A stretch of DNA of 64,000 nucleotides from contig JADJAS010000004.1 in assembly GCA_016704145.1 (NCBI GenBank), positions 71,482 through 135,481 on the forward strand, written 5' to 3'. Position numbers and translations under genes: made by a program. This stretch comes from Rhodocyclaceae bacterium. Its GTDB lineage: Bacteria > Pseudomonadota > Gammaproteobacteria > Burkholderiales > Rhodocyclaceae. Position 1 is the stretch's first letter. Each line of letters starts with the position of its first letter. The notes below the pieces were generated by a model. It searched no databases and was not told the origin of the DNA. It saw nothing but the letters and a program-made list of their open reading frames with translations. Below are positions 43,719-53,452 of this stretch, in pieces.

Positions 43719-44261
43719 TTGAACAAGTTGCTTTCTCCGTTGCTCCCGTGCCTCTTCGCCGTGGCGCTGCTCGCGGCCGTTTCAAGTCAGCGAGCGTTTG
43801 CCGCCGAACCGGAAATCAAGATTGGCTTCGTGAATGGACAGCGCGTCATCAACGAGTCGCCCCAGGCGGCCCGGGCCAAGAAGAAACTGGAAAAGGAATT
43901 CGAGAAGCGGGACCAGGACCTGCAGAAGCTCGGCAAGCAATTGCAGGGCATGCAGGAAGCCCTCGAGAAGAATGCAGTGACCATGTCGGAGGTCGATCGC
44001 CGCAACAAGGAGCGGGAGTTCAACGATCTGAATCGCGAGTTCCAGCGTCGCCAGCGAGAGTTTCGCGAGGATCTCAATCTTCGCCAGAACGAAGAGATGT
44101 CCGCGATTTACGAACGCGTGAACAAGGTGATCAAGCAGGTCGCGGAAAGCGAGAAATACGACCTGATCCTGCAGGAGGCCGTCGTCGTCAGCAATCGCAT
44201 CGATCTGACCGACAAGGTGATCAAGGCCCTGCAGGATGCCAAGGACGCAGCATTGAAGTGA
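43719..44261 (+). CDS. skp: Periplasmic chaperone Skp/OmpH
   Basis: A 180-residue protein: signal peptide ending AFA near 29, then IKIGFVNGQRVINESPQA and a long Lys/Glu/Gln-rich coiled coil, as in Skp. The start is TTG 43719, with GGGAG about nine bases upstream; no ATG or GTG gives a signal peptide. It holds unfolded outer-membrane proteins for BamA, encoded just upstream. Confidence 0.93.
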   Translation: MNKLLSPLLPCLFAVALLAAVSSQRAFAAEPEIKIGFVNGQRVINESPQAARAKKKLEKEFEKRDQDLQKLGKQLQGMQEALEKNAVTMSEVDRRNKEREFNDLNREFQRRQREFREDLNLRQNEEMSAIYERVNKVIKQVAESEKYDLILQEAVVVSNRIDLTDKVIKALQDAKDAALK

Positions 44262-44264
44262 GCC

Positions 44265-45293
44265 GTGTCGCTCCGCCTGGATGAGATCGTCGCGCGGTTG
44301 GGCGGACAGCTGGCCGGCAGTGGTGATGTGCGGGTATCGCGTGTCGCCACCCTTGATGGCGCCGGCCGCGGCGACCTGAGTTTCCTCGCCAATCCGAAAT
44401 ACCGGCCGCGCTTGGCCACCACTCGCGCCTCGGCGGTGATCGTGCCGCCCGATGCGGTCGCCGAATGTCCCGCGGCGGCCATCGTCACGCCCCGGCCCTA
44501 CCTGTATTTTGCTCGGGTGGCGCAATGGTTGCATGCCCCGCTCCAGCCGCCCTGCGGCGCGCATCCCAGCGCGGTGGTCCAGTCAATCCTGCCCGCCAGC
44601 GCCAGCATTGACGCCAATGCGCAGGTGGCCGCCGATGTCACGCTTGGCGACGATGTGGTGATCGGCGCCAATTGCGTCATCGGTCCGGGGTGCCGCATCG
44701 GCGCTGGTTCCTGGTTGCACGCCGGGGTGACCCTCTACCGCGGCTGCATCATCGGCGCCCGCGCCATCATCCATTCCGGCGCCGTCATCGGCGCCGATGG
44801 CTTTGGCTTCGCGCGGGACGATGATGGCGTCTGGGAGAAGATTCCACAAACCGGGCGGGTCGTCATCGGCGACGATGTCGAAGTCGGCGCCAATACCACC
44901 ATCGATCGCGGCGCGATCGACGACACGGTCATCGAGGATGGCGTCAAGCTCGACAATCAGATTCAGATCGCCCACAACGTGCGCATCGGCGCCCACACCG
45001 CCATGGCCGGCTGTGTCGGGGTGGCCGGCAGCACGCGCATCGGCCGCCGTTGCACGGTCGGCGGCGCGGCCATGATTCTTGGCCATCTGACGATCGGCGA
45101 CGACGTGAACATCTCGTCCGGCACGCTGGTGATGAAATCGATCGTCCGGCCCGGCACCTATACCGGCTCGGTGCCTTTTCTCGACCATGCCGACTGGCTG
45201 AAGAATTTCTCCCGGTTGCGTCATCTGGAGGACATGGCCGATAGAATCCGACTGCTCGAAGCCCGCTTGGCTGATCTGGAGAAGAAGACATGA
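44265..45293 (+). CDS. lpxD: UDP-3-O-(3-hydroxyacyl)glucosamine N-acyltransferase
   Basis: A 342-residue hexapeptide-repeat protein: N-terminal uridine-binding domain (LSFLANPKYRP), a left-handed beta-helix from about 100 to 300, catalytic His in QIAHNVRIG, and a C-terminal helix. It adds the second acyl chain in lipid A synthesis. The start is GTG at 44265. The end overlaps fabZ by four bases. Confidence 0.98.
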   Translation: MSLRLDEIVARLGGQLAGSGDVRVSRVATLDGAGRGDLSFLANPKYRPRLATTRASAVIVPPDAVAECPAAAIVTPRPYLYFARVAQWLHAPLQPPCGAHPSAVVQSILPASASIDANAQVAADVTLGDDVVIGANCVIGPGCRIGAGSWLHAGVTLYRGCIIGARAIIHSGAVIGADGFGFARDDDGVWEKIPQTGRVVIGDDVEVGANTTIDRGAIDDTVIEDGVKLDNQIQIAHNVRIGAHTAMAGCVGVAGSTRIGRRCTVGGAAMILGHLTIGDDVNISSGTLVMKSIVRPGTYTGSVPFLDHADWLKNFSRLRHLEDMADRIRLLEARLADLEKKT

Positions 45294-45736
45294 CGTCGAT
45301 GGACATTCATCAGATACTGGACTATCTGCCGCATCGCTATCCGATCCTGCTGGTCGATCGCGTGCTCGACATGGTGCCTGGTGAGCGCATCACCGCATTG
45401 AAGAACGTCACCATCAATGAGCCGTTCTTCCCGGGCCACTACCCGCATCATCCGGTGATGCCCGGCGTGCTGATCATCGAGGCCATGGCGCAGACGGCGG
45501 CGTTGTTGTCGTTCGAGACGATGGGGCGCAAGTCGGATGACAACTCGGTGTATTACTTCGTCGGCATCGACGGAGCGCGCTTCAAGCGTCCGGTCATGCC
45601 GGGCGATCAGTTGATCCTGGAAGTCTCGATCCTGACCAACAAGCGCGGCATCTGGAAATACGCCGCGACCGCCCGGGTCGACGGGCAGGTGGCCGCCGAG
45701 GCGGAGCTGATGTGCACGTTGCGCTCGACCGAATGA
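45290..45736 (+). CDS. fabZ: 3-hydroxyacyl-[ACP] dehydratase
   Basis: A 148-residue hot-dog dehydratase: LPHRYPILLVDRV, then the catalytic His in NEPFFPGHYPHHPVMPGVL and Glu in IIEAMAQTAA. It makes trans-2-enoyl-ACP for fatty-acid synthesis and balances flux against lipid A. Its stop overlaps the lpxA start. Confidence 0.98.
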   Translation: MTSMDIHQILDYLPHRYPILLVDRVLDMVPGERITALKNVTINEPFFPGHYPHHPVMPGVLIIEAMAQTAALLSFETMGRKSDDNSVYYFVGIDGARFKRPVMPGDQLILEVSILTNKRGIWKYAATARVDGQVAAEAELMCTLRSTE

Positions 45737-46506
45737 GCATCCACGCTACGGCCATCGTCCACGCCGGCGCCCGGCTCGGAGCGGGGGTCGAGGTCGGGCC
45801 ATATTCGGTGATCGGCGAGCACGTCGAGATCGGCGACCGCACCTGGATCGGGCCTCATGTGGTCATCGGCGGCCATACCCGGATCGGCGAGGACAACCGG
45901 ATTTTCCAGTTTTCCTCGATCGGCGAGGTGCCGCAGGACAAGAAGTATGCCGGCGAGCCGACCCGGCTCGAGATCGGCGATCGCAACACCATCCGGGAGT
46001 TCTGCACACTGAATTGCGGCACCGCCCAGGATGTCGGCGTGACCCGGCTCGGCAATGACAACTGGATCATGGCTTACGTTCATCTCGCCCATGACTGTCA
46101 GGTTGGCAACAACACCATTTTCGCCAACAACGCTCAACTCGCCGGCCACGTGCACATTGGGGACTGGGTGATACTAGGCGGCTTCACCGGCGTGCACCAG
46201 TTCGTGCGGGTCGGCGCGCACAGCATGACCGCCGTGGGAACCGTCCTGCTGCAGGACTTGCCACCCTACGTGATGGCCGCCGGCAACACCGCCGAGCCGC
46301 ACGGCATCAATAGCGAGGGGCTCAAGCGGCGCGGTTTTTCGCCAGAGTCAGTCATGGCGATACGCCGCGCCTACAAGATGCTCTACAAGTCCGGGCTCAA
46401 GCTGGACGAGGCCCGCGCCGTCATCGCCACCGAGGCCGCCATCGTCACCGAGCTGAGGCCGTTGGTCGATTTTCTGACGCAGCCGGGACGAGGCATCATT
46501 CGCTGA
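45733..46506 (+). CDS. lpxA: UDP-N-acetylglucosamine O-acyltransferase
   Basis: A 257-residue hexapeptide-repeat acyltransferase beginning SIHATAIVHAGA; catalytic His in HLAHDCQVGN, and the C-terminal helices GLKRRGFSPE onward. It carries out the first step of lipid A synthesis. ATG 45733 overlaps fabZ, and the stop shares a base with lpxB. Confidence 0.98.
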   Translation: MSIHATAIVHAGARLGAGVEVGPYSVIGEHVEIGDRTWIGPHVVIGGHTRIGEDNRIFQFSSIGEVPQDKKYAGEPTRLEIGDRNTIREFCTLNCGTAQDVGVTRLGNDNWIMAYVHLAHDCQVGNNTIFANNAQLAGHVHIGDWVILGGFTGVHQFVRVGAHSMTAVGTVLLQDLPPYVMAAGNTAEPHGINSEGLKRRGFSPESVMAIRRAYKMLYKSGLKLDEARAVIATEAAIVTELRPLVDFLTQPGRGIIR

Positions 46507-47654
46507 TGTCGATGGTCACGGTGGCCATGGTGGCCGGGGAGGCCTCCGGCGATCTCCTTGCCGCTCACCTGATCGCTGCCCTCAAGCGGCACTTGCCGGA
46601 GGCGCGATTTGTCGGCATCGGCGGTCCGCAGATGCAGCGCGAGGGCTTCGATGCCTGGTGGCCATCGGGAAAGCTCGCGGTGCATGGCTACGCGGAAGCG
46701 TTGCGCCACTACCGGGAACTTGCCGGCATCCGCAAACGTCTGCTGGCGCGGCTGATCGATCGGCGGCCCGATGTGTTCATCGGCGTGGATGCTCCGGATT
46801 TCAACCTCTGGCTGGAGGAGCGTCTGAAGGCGCGGGGGGTGCCGACGATCCATTATGTCAGCCCCTCGGTCTGGGCTTGGCGAGCCGGTCGGCTCGGCAA
46901 GATCGCGCGCTCGGTCAGCCACATGCTGGCCTTGTTTCCGTTCGAGCCGGACATCTATCGTCGAAATGGCATCCCGGTGAGCTATGTCGGCCACCCATTT
47001 GCCGACATGATTCCGCTCGATGTCAATCGCGCCGCCGCCAAGGAGCAGCTTGGCGTGGCCAAGGCGGGACCGGTGTTCGCCCTGCTGCCGGGTAGCCGCC
47101 AGTCCGAACTGAGGCAACTGGCGAGCCTGTGGGTCGACACCGCAAGCTGTCTGCGCGAGCGCTTTCCGGACAGTGTCTTCCTCGTGCCGCTGGTATCCCG
47201 GGAAACTCGACGAATGTTCGAGGAGGCCATCTGGCGGCAGGGCGCCCAGGAACTGCCGTTCAAGTTGCTGTTTGGCCATGCCCGCGAGGCGTTGGCGGCT
47301 TGTGACGCGGCACTGGTTGCCAGTGGCACGGCCACCCTCGAGGCGGCCTTGCTGAAAGCACCGATGGTCATCGCCTATCGTCTGGCGCCGCTATCGTGGC
47401 ACTTGATGCGGCGCATGCGCCTGCAACCATGGATTGGCCTGCCGAACATACTGGCGGGTCGATTCGTCGTGCCGGAATTCATCCAGCAAGATGCCTCGGC
47501 CGAGAACCTCGCCCAGGCATTGGGCAATCTGGTGGGCGATGCCCAGGTCAAGGCCGCCATCGAACGGGTTTTCCAGTCGCTGCACCGGCAGTTGCGGCAG
47601 GGCACCGCCGACAAGGCCGCCGCCGCGATCCTGCCGTACCTGCAAACCGCATGA
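46506..47654 (+). CDS. lpxB: Lipid-A-disaccharide synthase
   Basis: A 382-residue GT19 glycosyltransferase: VAGEASGDLLAAHLI at the N-terminus, YVSPSVWAWRAGRLGKI and ALLPGSRQSELRQL. It joins UDP-diacyl-GlcN and lipid X. Translation is coupled to lpxA (TGATG) and rnhB (ATGA). Confidence 0.98.
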   Translation: MSMVTVAMVAGEASGDLLAAHLIAALKRHLPEARFVGIGGPQMQREGFDAWWPSGKLAVHGYAEALRHYRELAGIRKRLLARLIDRRPDVFIGVDAPDFNLWLEERLKARGVPTIHYVSPSVWAWRAGRLGKIARSVSHMLALFPFEPDIYRRNGIPVSYVGHPFADMIPLDVNRAAAKEQLGVAKAGPVFALLPGSRQSELRQLASLWVDTASCLRERFPDSVFLVPLVSRETRRMFEEAIWRQGAQELPFKLLFGHAREALAACDAALVASGTATLEAALLKAPMVIAYRLAPLSWHLMRRMRLQPWIGLPNILAGRFVVPEFIQQDASAENLAQALGNLVGDAQVKAAIERVFQSLHRQLRQGTADKAAAAILPYLQTA

Positions 47655-48208
47655 TCTGCGGCGTCGACGAGGCGGGACGCGGACCGCTGGCCGGACCGGT
47701 GGTCGCGGCGGCGGTCATTCTGGATCCTGGGCGCCCGGTGGCGGGCGTCACCGACTCCAAGAAACTATCGCCGCGCATGCGGCAACAGCTGGCGGCCGCG
47801 ATTCGGCAGCGAGCCCTTGCCTGGGCGGTGGCCGAGGCCAGCGTCGAGGAAGTCGATCGGCTCAATATCCTGCGCGCCACCATGCTGGCGATGAAGCGGG
47901 CGATCGAGGCGCTGAGCTTGCGGCCGGTCGAGGTACTGGTGGATGGCAACCGCTGTCCCGAGATCGATCTGCCGGTTCGGGCGATTATCGGCGGCGACGC
48001 GACCGAGCCGGTGATCTCGGCGGCATCGATTCTGGCCAAGACCCACCGGGATGCCAGCATGCTCCAGTTGCACGCGACCTATCCGCAATATGGCTTCGAT
48101 CGTCATATGGGCTATGGCACCGCCGTTCATCTCGACGCCCTGCGACGGCATGGGCCGGCGCCGTGCCACCGACGCAGCTTTGGCCCGGTTCGTCAGCTGC
48201 TGGAATAG
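47651..48208 (+). CDS. rnhB: Ribonuclease HII
   Basis: A 185-residue RNase HII: CGVDEAGRGPLAGPVVAAAV (catalytic Asp-Glu), DSKKLSP, VDGNRCPE and GYGTAVHLDAL. It removes single ribonucleotides and RNA primers from DNA. It is the last gene of the contiguous rpsB-to-rnhB run. Confidence 0.98.
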   Translation: MICGVDEAGRGPLAGPVVAAAVILDPGRPVAGVTDSKKLSPRMRQQLAAAIRQRALAWAVAEASVEEVDRLNILRATMLAMKRAIEALSLRPVEVLVDGNRCPEIDLPVRAIIGGDATEPVISAASILAKTHRDASMLQLHATYPQYGFDRHMGYGTAVHLDALRRHGPAPCHRRSFGPVRQLLE

Positions 48209-48296
48209 GGCCGGTCGTTGCGCGAGCTCAAGTCGCGGTCGGCGATGAGTTCGGCATAATGTCGCATCGCAATCCATTCTTGGCGCCGAGGCACCT

Positions 48297-49109
48297 TTGG
48301 GCAGGGTAATCACATCTCGCGACAATGCCGTCATCAAGGCCCTGCGTGCCTTGGTCGGGGACCCGCGTGAAATCAGACGGCAGGGCCGAACTGTGATCGA
48401 CGGCCCGCATTTGCTGGAGAGTTATCGGCGGCGGATGGGGGCTCCGGCCATGATCGTGGTCGGCGCATCGGCAGTGGCGCGGCCAGAGGTCTCGGCGCTG
48501 CTGGCCGCTTGCCCGGAGGTTGCGCCGCTCACGGTGGCCGACGGCGTATTTCGGGAGTTGAGCGGCGTTGCCACGCCGGTCGGCATCCTCGGCGTCATCG
48601 ACATTCCGCGGGAGCCGACCGGAGCCGTCGTCGGTACTTGCGTCATGCTGGATGCGGTTCAGGATGCCGGCAATGTCGGCGCCATTCTACGTACCGCGGC
48701 GGCCGCGGGTGTCGCCGACGTGTTGCTCGGCCCGGGCTGCGCCGGCGTCTGGACGCCAAGAGTATTGCGCGCCGCTCAAGGCGCCCATTTCAGCCTGCGC
48801 CTGCGCGAGGGCGTCGAACTACCGACCGCCGTTGGCGCCTATCCGGGGGCATCCCTGGCGGCCATGGCCGGGGAAGGTGAATCGATCTTCGATCTGAACC
48901 TGAGCGGCGATATTGCCTGGATATTCGGCAATGAAGGCTCGGGCATCGCCCGCCCGCTCGCGGACATGGCGACCGGTCGCGTCACCATCCCCTTGGCGAG
49001 AAGCACGGAATCATTGAACGTGGCCGCGGCGGCGGCAGTCTGTCTGTTCGAGGCCCGGCGTCAACAGCATTTGCAGAGGAGGAAGAGGGATGAAAACGAT
49101 CGCCCGTGA
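48297..49109 (+). CDS. SpoU-family (TrmH-type) RNA 2'-O-methyltransferase
   Basis: A 270-residue SPOUT methyltransferase: N-terminal substrate-binding region, then the three knot motifs, DAVQDAGNVGAILRTAAAAG, FGNEGSGI and IPLARSTESLNVAAAAAV. It probably methylates 23S rRNA. The apparent start is TTG 48297, since no ATG or GTG is in frame after the upstream stop at 48246. It overlaps the TonB-receptor start by 20 bases. Confidence 0.88.
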   Translation: MGRVITSRDNAVIKALRALVGDPREIRRQGRTVIDGPHLLESYRRRMGAPAMIVVGASAVARPEVSALLAACPEVAPLTVADGVFRELSGVATPVGILGVIDIPREPTGAVVGTCVMLDAVQDAGNVGAILRTAAAAGVADVLLGPGCAGVWTPRVLRAAQGAHFSLRLREGVELPTAVGAYPGASLAAMAGEGESIFDLNLSGDIAWIFGNEGSGIARPLADMATGRVTIPLARSTESLNVAAAAAVCLFEARRQQHLQRRKRDENDRP

Positions 49110-51114
49110 GTTCGTCGTCGTGGCGCTTTCGCTTGTCTGCTGGACAGCCGATGCCATTGGCCGTGAAGATGAGCCGGAATATTTCAGCGACATGCCGGTG
49201 GTACTGTCCGCCTCGCGACTGACACAAACGATCGATGCCGCGCCGGCGGCGGTGACGGTGATCGATCAGCGCACCATCAAGGCTTCCGGTGCGCGCGACC
49301 TGGCCAGCTTGTTCCGGCTGGTGCCAGGCATGACGGTGGGGCTGTACAACGGCAGAAAGGCAACCCTGGGCTTTCATGGTTTCTCCGACCCCTATTTCCG
49401 GCAGTTTCAGGTGCTGATCGACGGTGTGTCGATCTACAGTCCGATGTGGGGCGGCGGAGAGTGGGGTGAATTGCCGGTCGCGATCGAGGACATCGAGCGG
49501 CTGGAAGTCGTCAGGGGGCCGAATGCCGCCGCCTTCGGCGCCAATGCCTTCCTGGGGGTTGTCAACATCATCACCCGGGACCCGGCGACCGAAAGCCGGT
49601 TCGCAGCGGTGACCAATATCGGCGAGTCCGGCATCCGCGATGTGCTGGTCCGGATGGCGGTGCACGAAGGAGACTTGCGGTACAGGCTGACGGCCGGGCA
49701 GCGTGTGGATACCGGACTCGATTCCTATCCGGACGACAGGCGATCCAATTTCGTTAACCTGCGTGGCCACTATCGCCTGACCGGTGAAAGCGAGTTGCGT
49801 CTGCAGGCCTACTACGCGGGAGGATTGACCCAGGACGGCAACTATTCCGACAAGTCAAACACCACCAATGGTCCGCGCGATGGTAACTATGACTTGGGCA
49901 TGGTTCAGCTGCGCTGGACCCGAGTGCGCGGGGCGGACGAAGAGTTCTGGGTGCAACTGTTCCACTCCACGCGCAGCCACCGTGAAACGCTGCCATGGCT
50001 GATGATCCTGCCGCGGCCATTCGGCACGTGGCGGTATCCCTTGTTGTTCGACTATGCCTATCAGCGCACCGACATCGAATTACAGGACACGCTCCGCTTC
50101 GGCGACTCGGCACGCGGCGTCTGGGGAGCGCATCTGCGCGAAGACCAGGCTCGGTCAAGCGTGTTTTTTGGCACGTCATCGGCACAGCACAGCACCCTGT
50201 ACCGGTTGTTCGGCACCATGGAGTGGCGGCCGCTGCCCGGCTGGATCGTGTCGGGCGGCGCCATGTGGGAGGACAATAATCTCTCGGGCAGATCGATCTC
50301 GCCCAACCTGGCGTTGAATCGCCAGTTTCTTCCCGGCCATACCCTGCGCTTGCGCTGGGCGGAGGGTCGACGCACGCCAATGCTCTACGAGGAGCGTGCC
50401 GACCGGCGCTATGACCAGCCGGAAGGCCTGACCGCGATCCTGCGCTCGTTGGGATCGCCGCTGGCCGACTTGCCCATGGCGCAGACCACGCGGAGCCGCG
50501 ACGCGCTCAAGGACGAAGTCATCCATTCGCGCGAAATCTCCTATCTCGGGCAGTTCCCTGATCAGCGTCTCGAACTCGATCTCCATCTGATCGAACATCG
50601 TCTTGGGCGGCTCATTACGCTTTATAGCTACCCCTTCGAGACAGCGCTCGGCGCCTTCGAAAGCAAGTATCGCAGTACCCACGGTTTTCACAACGAGGGC
50701 TCGGCCCGCATCAGGGCTTTCAGCGGTGGCGCGCGGTGGCAGCCGGTTCGCGGTACCGACGTTCAGTTGGCGCTGGCGCGCACCACCATGCATGCCGGTG
50801 GCGCCGATGCGGCGCTGGTCGAGCAGAGCGGCCCCAGGCATACCGTCGGCCTGTTCGTTCGGCATGACTTGCCGGCCGACTGGCAACTCGGGGCAGGCTA
50901 CTACCGAGTCGGCGCCATGCGCACCCAGTCGGGAGGCGATCTGCTGCCTGCGGTGGAGCGCGTCGATGTTCGCCTGGCCAAGACGATTCCGCTGGGATCC
51001 GGGAAGGCCGAAGTCGCGCTGGTCGTTCAAAACGCCACCGGGGGAGGGCCGCTGTTCGAGCGCAATGACGTGGACCGCCGGACCTCTTGGCTGAACCTGC
51101 GGTACGTCTATTGA
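49090..51114 (+). CDS. TonB-dependent outer-membrane receptor
   Basis: A 674-residue receptor: signal peptide (about 1-23), plug domain with VLSASRLTQTIDAAPAAVTVI (TonB-box-like region at its front) and LEVVRGPNAAAFGANAFLGVVNIIT, then a 22-strand-type barrel ending in LNLRYVY. It takes up an unknown ligand using TonB energy. GAGGAAGAGGG lies just before the ATG. The gene and the binding protein after it interrupt the usual rnhB-spoU neighbourhood. Confidence 0.92.
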   Translation: MKTIAREFVVVALSLVCWTADAIGREDEPEYFSDMPVVLSASRLTQTIDAAPAAVTVIDQRTIKASGARDLASLFRLVPGMTVGLYNGRKATLGFHGFSDPYFRQFQVLIDGVSIYSPMWGGGEWGELPVAIEDIERLEVVRGPNAAAFGANAFLGVVNIITRDPATESRFAAVTNIGESGIRDVLVRMAVHEGDLRYRLTAGQRVDTGLDSYPDDRRSNFVNLRGHYRLTGESELRLQAYYAGGLTQDGNYSDKSNTTNGPRDGNYDLGMVQLRWTRVRGADEEFWVQLFHSTRSHRETLPWLMILPRPFGTWRYPLLFDYAYQRTDIELQDTLRFGDSARGVWGAHLREDQARSSVFFGTSSAQHSTLYRLFGTMEWRPLPGWIVSGGAMWEDNNLSGRSISPNLALNRQFLPGHTLRLRWAEGRRTPMLYEERADRRYDQPEGLTAILRSLGSPLADLPMAQTTRSRDALKDEVIHSREISYLGQFPDQRLELDLHLIEHRLGRLITLYSYPFETALGAFESKYRSTHGFHNEGSARIRAFSGGARWQPVRGTDVQLALARTTMHAGGADAALVEQSGPRHTVGLFVRHDLPADWQLGAGYYRVGAMRTQSGGDLLPAVERVDVRLAKTIPLGSGKAEVALVVQNATGGGPLFERNDVDRRTSWLNLRYVY

Positions 51115-51147
51115 GATGACCCACCCGTCTTCGGCATCGGCGATGAC

Positions 51148-52062
51148 GTGATGGTGGCCAACTGGCGCCGATGGCTATTGGCCCTGGGGCTTGCCGCCCT
51201 GACGGTCACGGTTCGCGCCGCCGAGCCGAGGGCGCGGATCGTTCGCGAGGAAACTCCGATCGCCAAACAGACGGCCGAGCTGGTCATTGCCGACCTCTCG
51301 CGGCGGGGCTGGAATGTCACCGAAGCCGTCATCGGCCCTGACGGTGCGCCAAGCGAAACGCGCTTCGCCGGCGACACCATGTTGGTCGCGCTTGGCTCGC
51401 GAGCGCTGGCGACGCTGCCGAAGAGCATTGGCGGCGCGACCGCCGTCGCCGCGCTGGTCACCCGCTCGGCACTTGAAGAAATGCCGCAGTCCGACCGTTG
51501 GTCGGCGATCATTCTTGACCAGCCCGCCGAGCGCTGGGCGAACCTGATTCAGCTTGCCTTTGCTGGGCGGATGGCCACCGCGGGCCTGCTGTTGGGCGCC
51601 TTCAACACCAAGTCGATGCCGCTGCTCCAGCGGAAATTCCAGGAACGTCAACTGACCTTGGTCGAGGAAAGAGTGGTGGCCACCGACGAGGTGGTGCCGG
51701 CGCTCGATCGCCTGCTGCCGCGCGTCGCGGTGTTGCTGGCGCTGCCCGATCCGATGGTGCACAACCGCGCGACGGTGCAGGCGCTGCTGCTGACCACCTA
51801 CCGCGCCGGCGTGCCGGTGGTGGCGTACTCCGAGTCCTACTTGCAAGCTGGGGCGGTGATCGCCCTCTACTCCACCGCGTCGCAGATCTCGGCGCAGGTG
51901 GTCGAAACGCTGCTACAACTCCGCGAGGGCCGACCGGCCGCGGCGATCCAGGCGCCGCGCTATTTCACGGTGGGCGTCAATGCCACGGTCGCGCGCTCGC
52001 TTGGCCTGCCACTGCCTTCCGGCGGCGAATTGAAAGAGCGGTTGCGCGCGGCTGAACAATAG
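51148..52062 (+). CDS. Periplasmic ABC-type substrate-binding protein homologue
   Basis: A 304-residue secreted protein (signal peptide ending VRA near 23) of the ABC substrate-binding family often found beside TonB receptors and sensor proteins. IGGATAVAALVTRSA and LLLTTYRAGVPVVAYSES are typical segments. No permease or ATPase gene is near, so it may be part of a sensing or delivery system for the TonB receptor's ligand. It starts 33 bases after the receptor. Confidence 0.8.
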   Translation: MMVANWRRWLLALGLAALTVTVRAAEPRARIVREETPIAKQTAELVIADLSRRGWNVTEAVIGPDGAPSETRFAGDTMLVALGSRALATLPKSIGGATAVAALVTRSALEEMPQSDRWSAIILDQPAERWANLIQLAFAGRMATAGLLLGAFNTKSMPLLQRKFQERQLTLVEERVVATDEVVPALDRLLPRVAVLLALPDPMVHNRATVQALLLTTYRAGVPVVAYSESYLQAGAVIALYSTASQISAQVVETLLQLREGRPAAAIQAPRYFTVGVNATVARSLGLPLPSGGELKERLRAAEQ

Positions 52063-52125
52063 GTCGGCCGCCGGCCCGGGACTTGACTTAAACTAGGCGG
52101 TATCCAACACGTTGCCGGAGGTTTC

Positions 52126-52566
52126 ATGCAACCCGAATGGTGGCACTGGGCAGTCGCTGGCATTGCCCTGATTCTCGCCGAGCTGGCCGTGCCGGCGTTC
52201 GTGCTGGTCTGGTTCGGGCTCGGCGCGCTGGCGGTGGCGCTGGTCGTCGCGTTTGCCGCCATCGGGCTGACGTCGCAGCTCTCCGTTTGGCTGGTCGTTT
52301 CCCTGCTGATGATCGTGCTGTGGTTCAAGGTGTTTCGGCCGGAGCGACACAAGACGCGCATCGGCATGTCGGAACCGCAAATGATCGGCGAGGTCGGTCT
52401 CTTGAGCCATGACGTGGCGCCGTTCGGCCGCGGCGAGGTGCGTTTCCAGAAACCGCTGCTTGGTACCGACACCTGGCCGTGCATCGCCGACGAGGAAATC
52501 CGTGCCGGCGAACGCGTCCGGGTCATCGCCGTCGAGTGCAGCCTGTTGAAAGTGGGGAGGACATGA
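52126..52566 (+). CDS. NfeD-family membrane protein
   Basis: A 146-residue protein with three or so N-terminal membrane helices (residues 8-70) and a C-terminal soluble OB-fold (IGEVGLLSHDVAPFGRGEVRF, RVRVIAVE). Short NfeD proteins pair with stomatin-type proteins, and here the SPFH gene overlaps its stop by four bases. Function is probably membrane quality control. Confidence 0.9.
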   Translation: MQPEWWHWAVAGIALILAELAVPAFVLVWFGLGALAVALVVAFAAIGLTSQLSVWLVVSLLMIVLWFKVFRPERHKTRIGMSEPQMIGEVGLLSHDVAPFGRGEVRFQKPLLGTDTWPCIADEEIRAGERVRVIAVECSLLKVGRT

Positions 52567-53420
52567 TGAGCGCGGGATTCGTCTTTGTGGTCGCACTGCT
52601 GGTTTTCGCCGTCGTCACGCTGTTGAAGGGCGTGCGCATCGTGCCGCAGGGCGAGGAGTGGGTGGTCGAGCGGCTGGGCAAGTACCACAGCACGCTGCAC
52701 CCCGGCCTCAACATCATCATCCCCTACCTCGATAACATCGCCTACAAGCTGATTACCAAGGACATCATCCTCGATGTCCAGGAGCAGGAAGTGATCACCA
52801 AGGACAACGCGGTGATCCTGACCAACGCCATCGCCTTCATCAAGGTCACCGACCCGATCAAGGCGGTGTACGGCGTCGTCGATTTTTCCGAGGCGATCCG
52901 CAACCTGATCATGACCACGTTGCGCTCCATCGTCGGCGAGATGCAACTCGACGAGGCGCTATCGAACCGCGATCGTATCAAGGCGCGGCTGCGCGAGAGC
53001 ATCTCGGACGAGGCGATCGACTGGGGCCTGACCGTGAAGTCGGTGGAAATCCAGGACATCAAGCCTTCCCAGTCGATGCAGAAGGCGATGGAAATGCAGG
53101 CCTCGGCCGAGCGTGAGCGCAAGGCGATGGTGACCAAGGCCGAAGGCGAGAAACAGGCCATGATCCTCCAGGCGGAAGCGCGGCTGGAAGCGGCACATCG
53201 CGATGCCACGGCGCAGGTGACGCTGGCCGAAGCCAGCGCCGAGGCCATCAAGCGCGTTGCGCAGGCCATCGGCACCGAAGAGGCGCCGATGCGCTACATG
53301 CTCGGCGAAAAGTATCTGGCGGCGATCAACCGGCTCGCCAGTTCGGAGAACGCCAAGACGGTGCTGCTGCCGGCGGATATCCAGGAAACGATCAAGGGAC
53401 TGTTGGGCAAGAAGGTTTGA
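52563..53420 (+). CDS. qmcA: SPFH/stomatin-family protein QmcA
   Basis: A 285-residue protein: one N-terminal membrane helix, SPFH domain (VPQGEEWVVERLGKYHSTLHPG), then a coiled coil (MQKAMEMQASAERERKAMVTK, partly quoted) and a C-terminal oligomerisation helix. It resembles QmcA/YbbK-partner stomatins rather than HflC. It forms an operon with nfeD. Repeat copy c follows its stop. Confidence 0.9.
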   Translation: MMSAGFVFVVALLVFAVVTLLKGVRIVPQGEEWVVERLGKYHSTLHPGLNIIIPYLDNIAYKLITKDIILDVQEQEVITKDNAVILTNAIAFIKVTDPIKAVYGVVDFSEAIRNLIMTTLRSIVGEMQLDEALSNRDRIKARLRESISDEAIDWGLTVKSVEIQDIKPSQSMQKAMEMQASAERERKAMVTKAEGEKQAMILQAEARLEAAHRDATAQVTLAEASAEAIKRVAQAIGTEEAPMRYMLGEKYLAAINRLASSENAKTVLLPADIQETIKGLLGKKV

Positions 53421-53428
53421 GTTGGGGC

Positions 53429-53452
53429 GGCGTACCGCGACGACTGACTTTC
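53429..53452 (+). repeat. Dispersed 24-bp repeat, copy c
   Basis: It lies between the convergent qmcA and smpB genes and touches the smpB stop. It begins GGCGTACC, continues GCGACGACTGACTT and ends TC, matching copy a at 20 of 24 positions. Confidence 0.65.
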
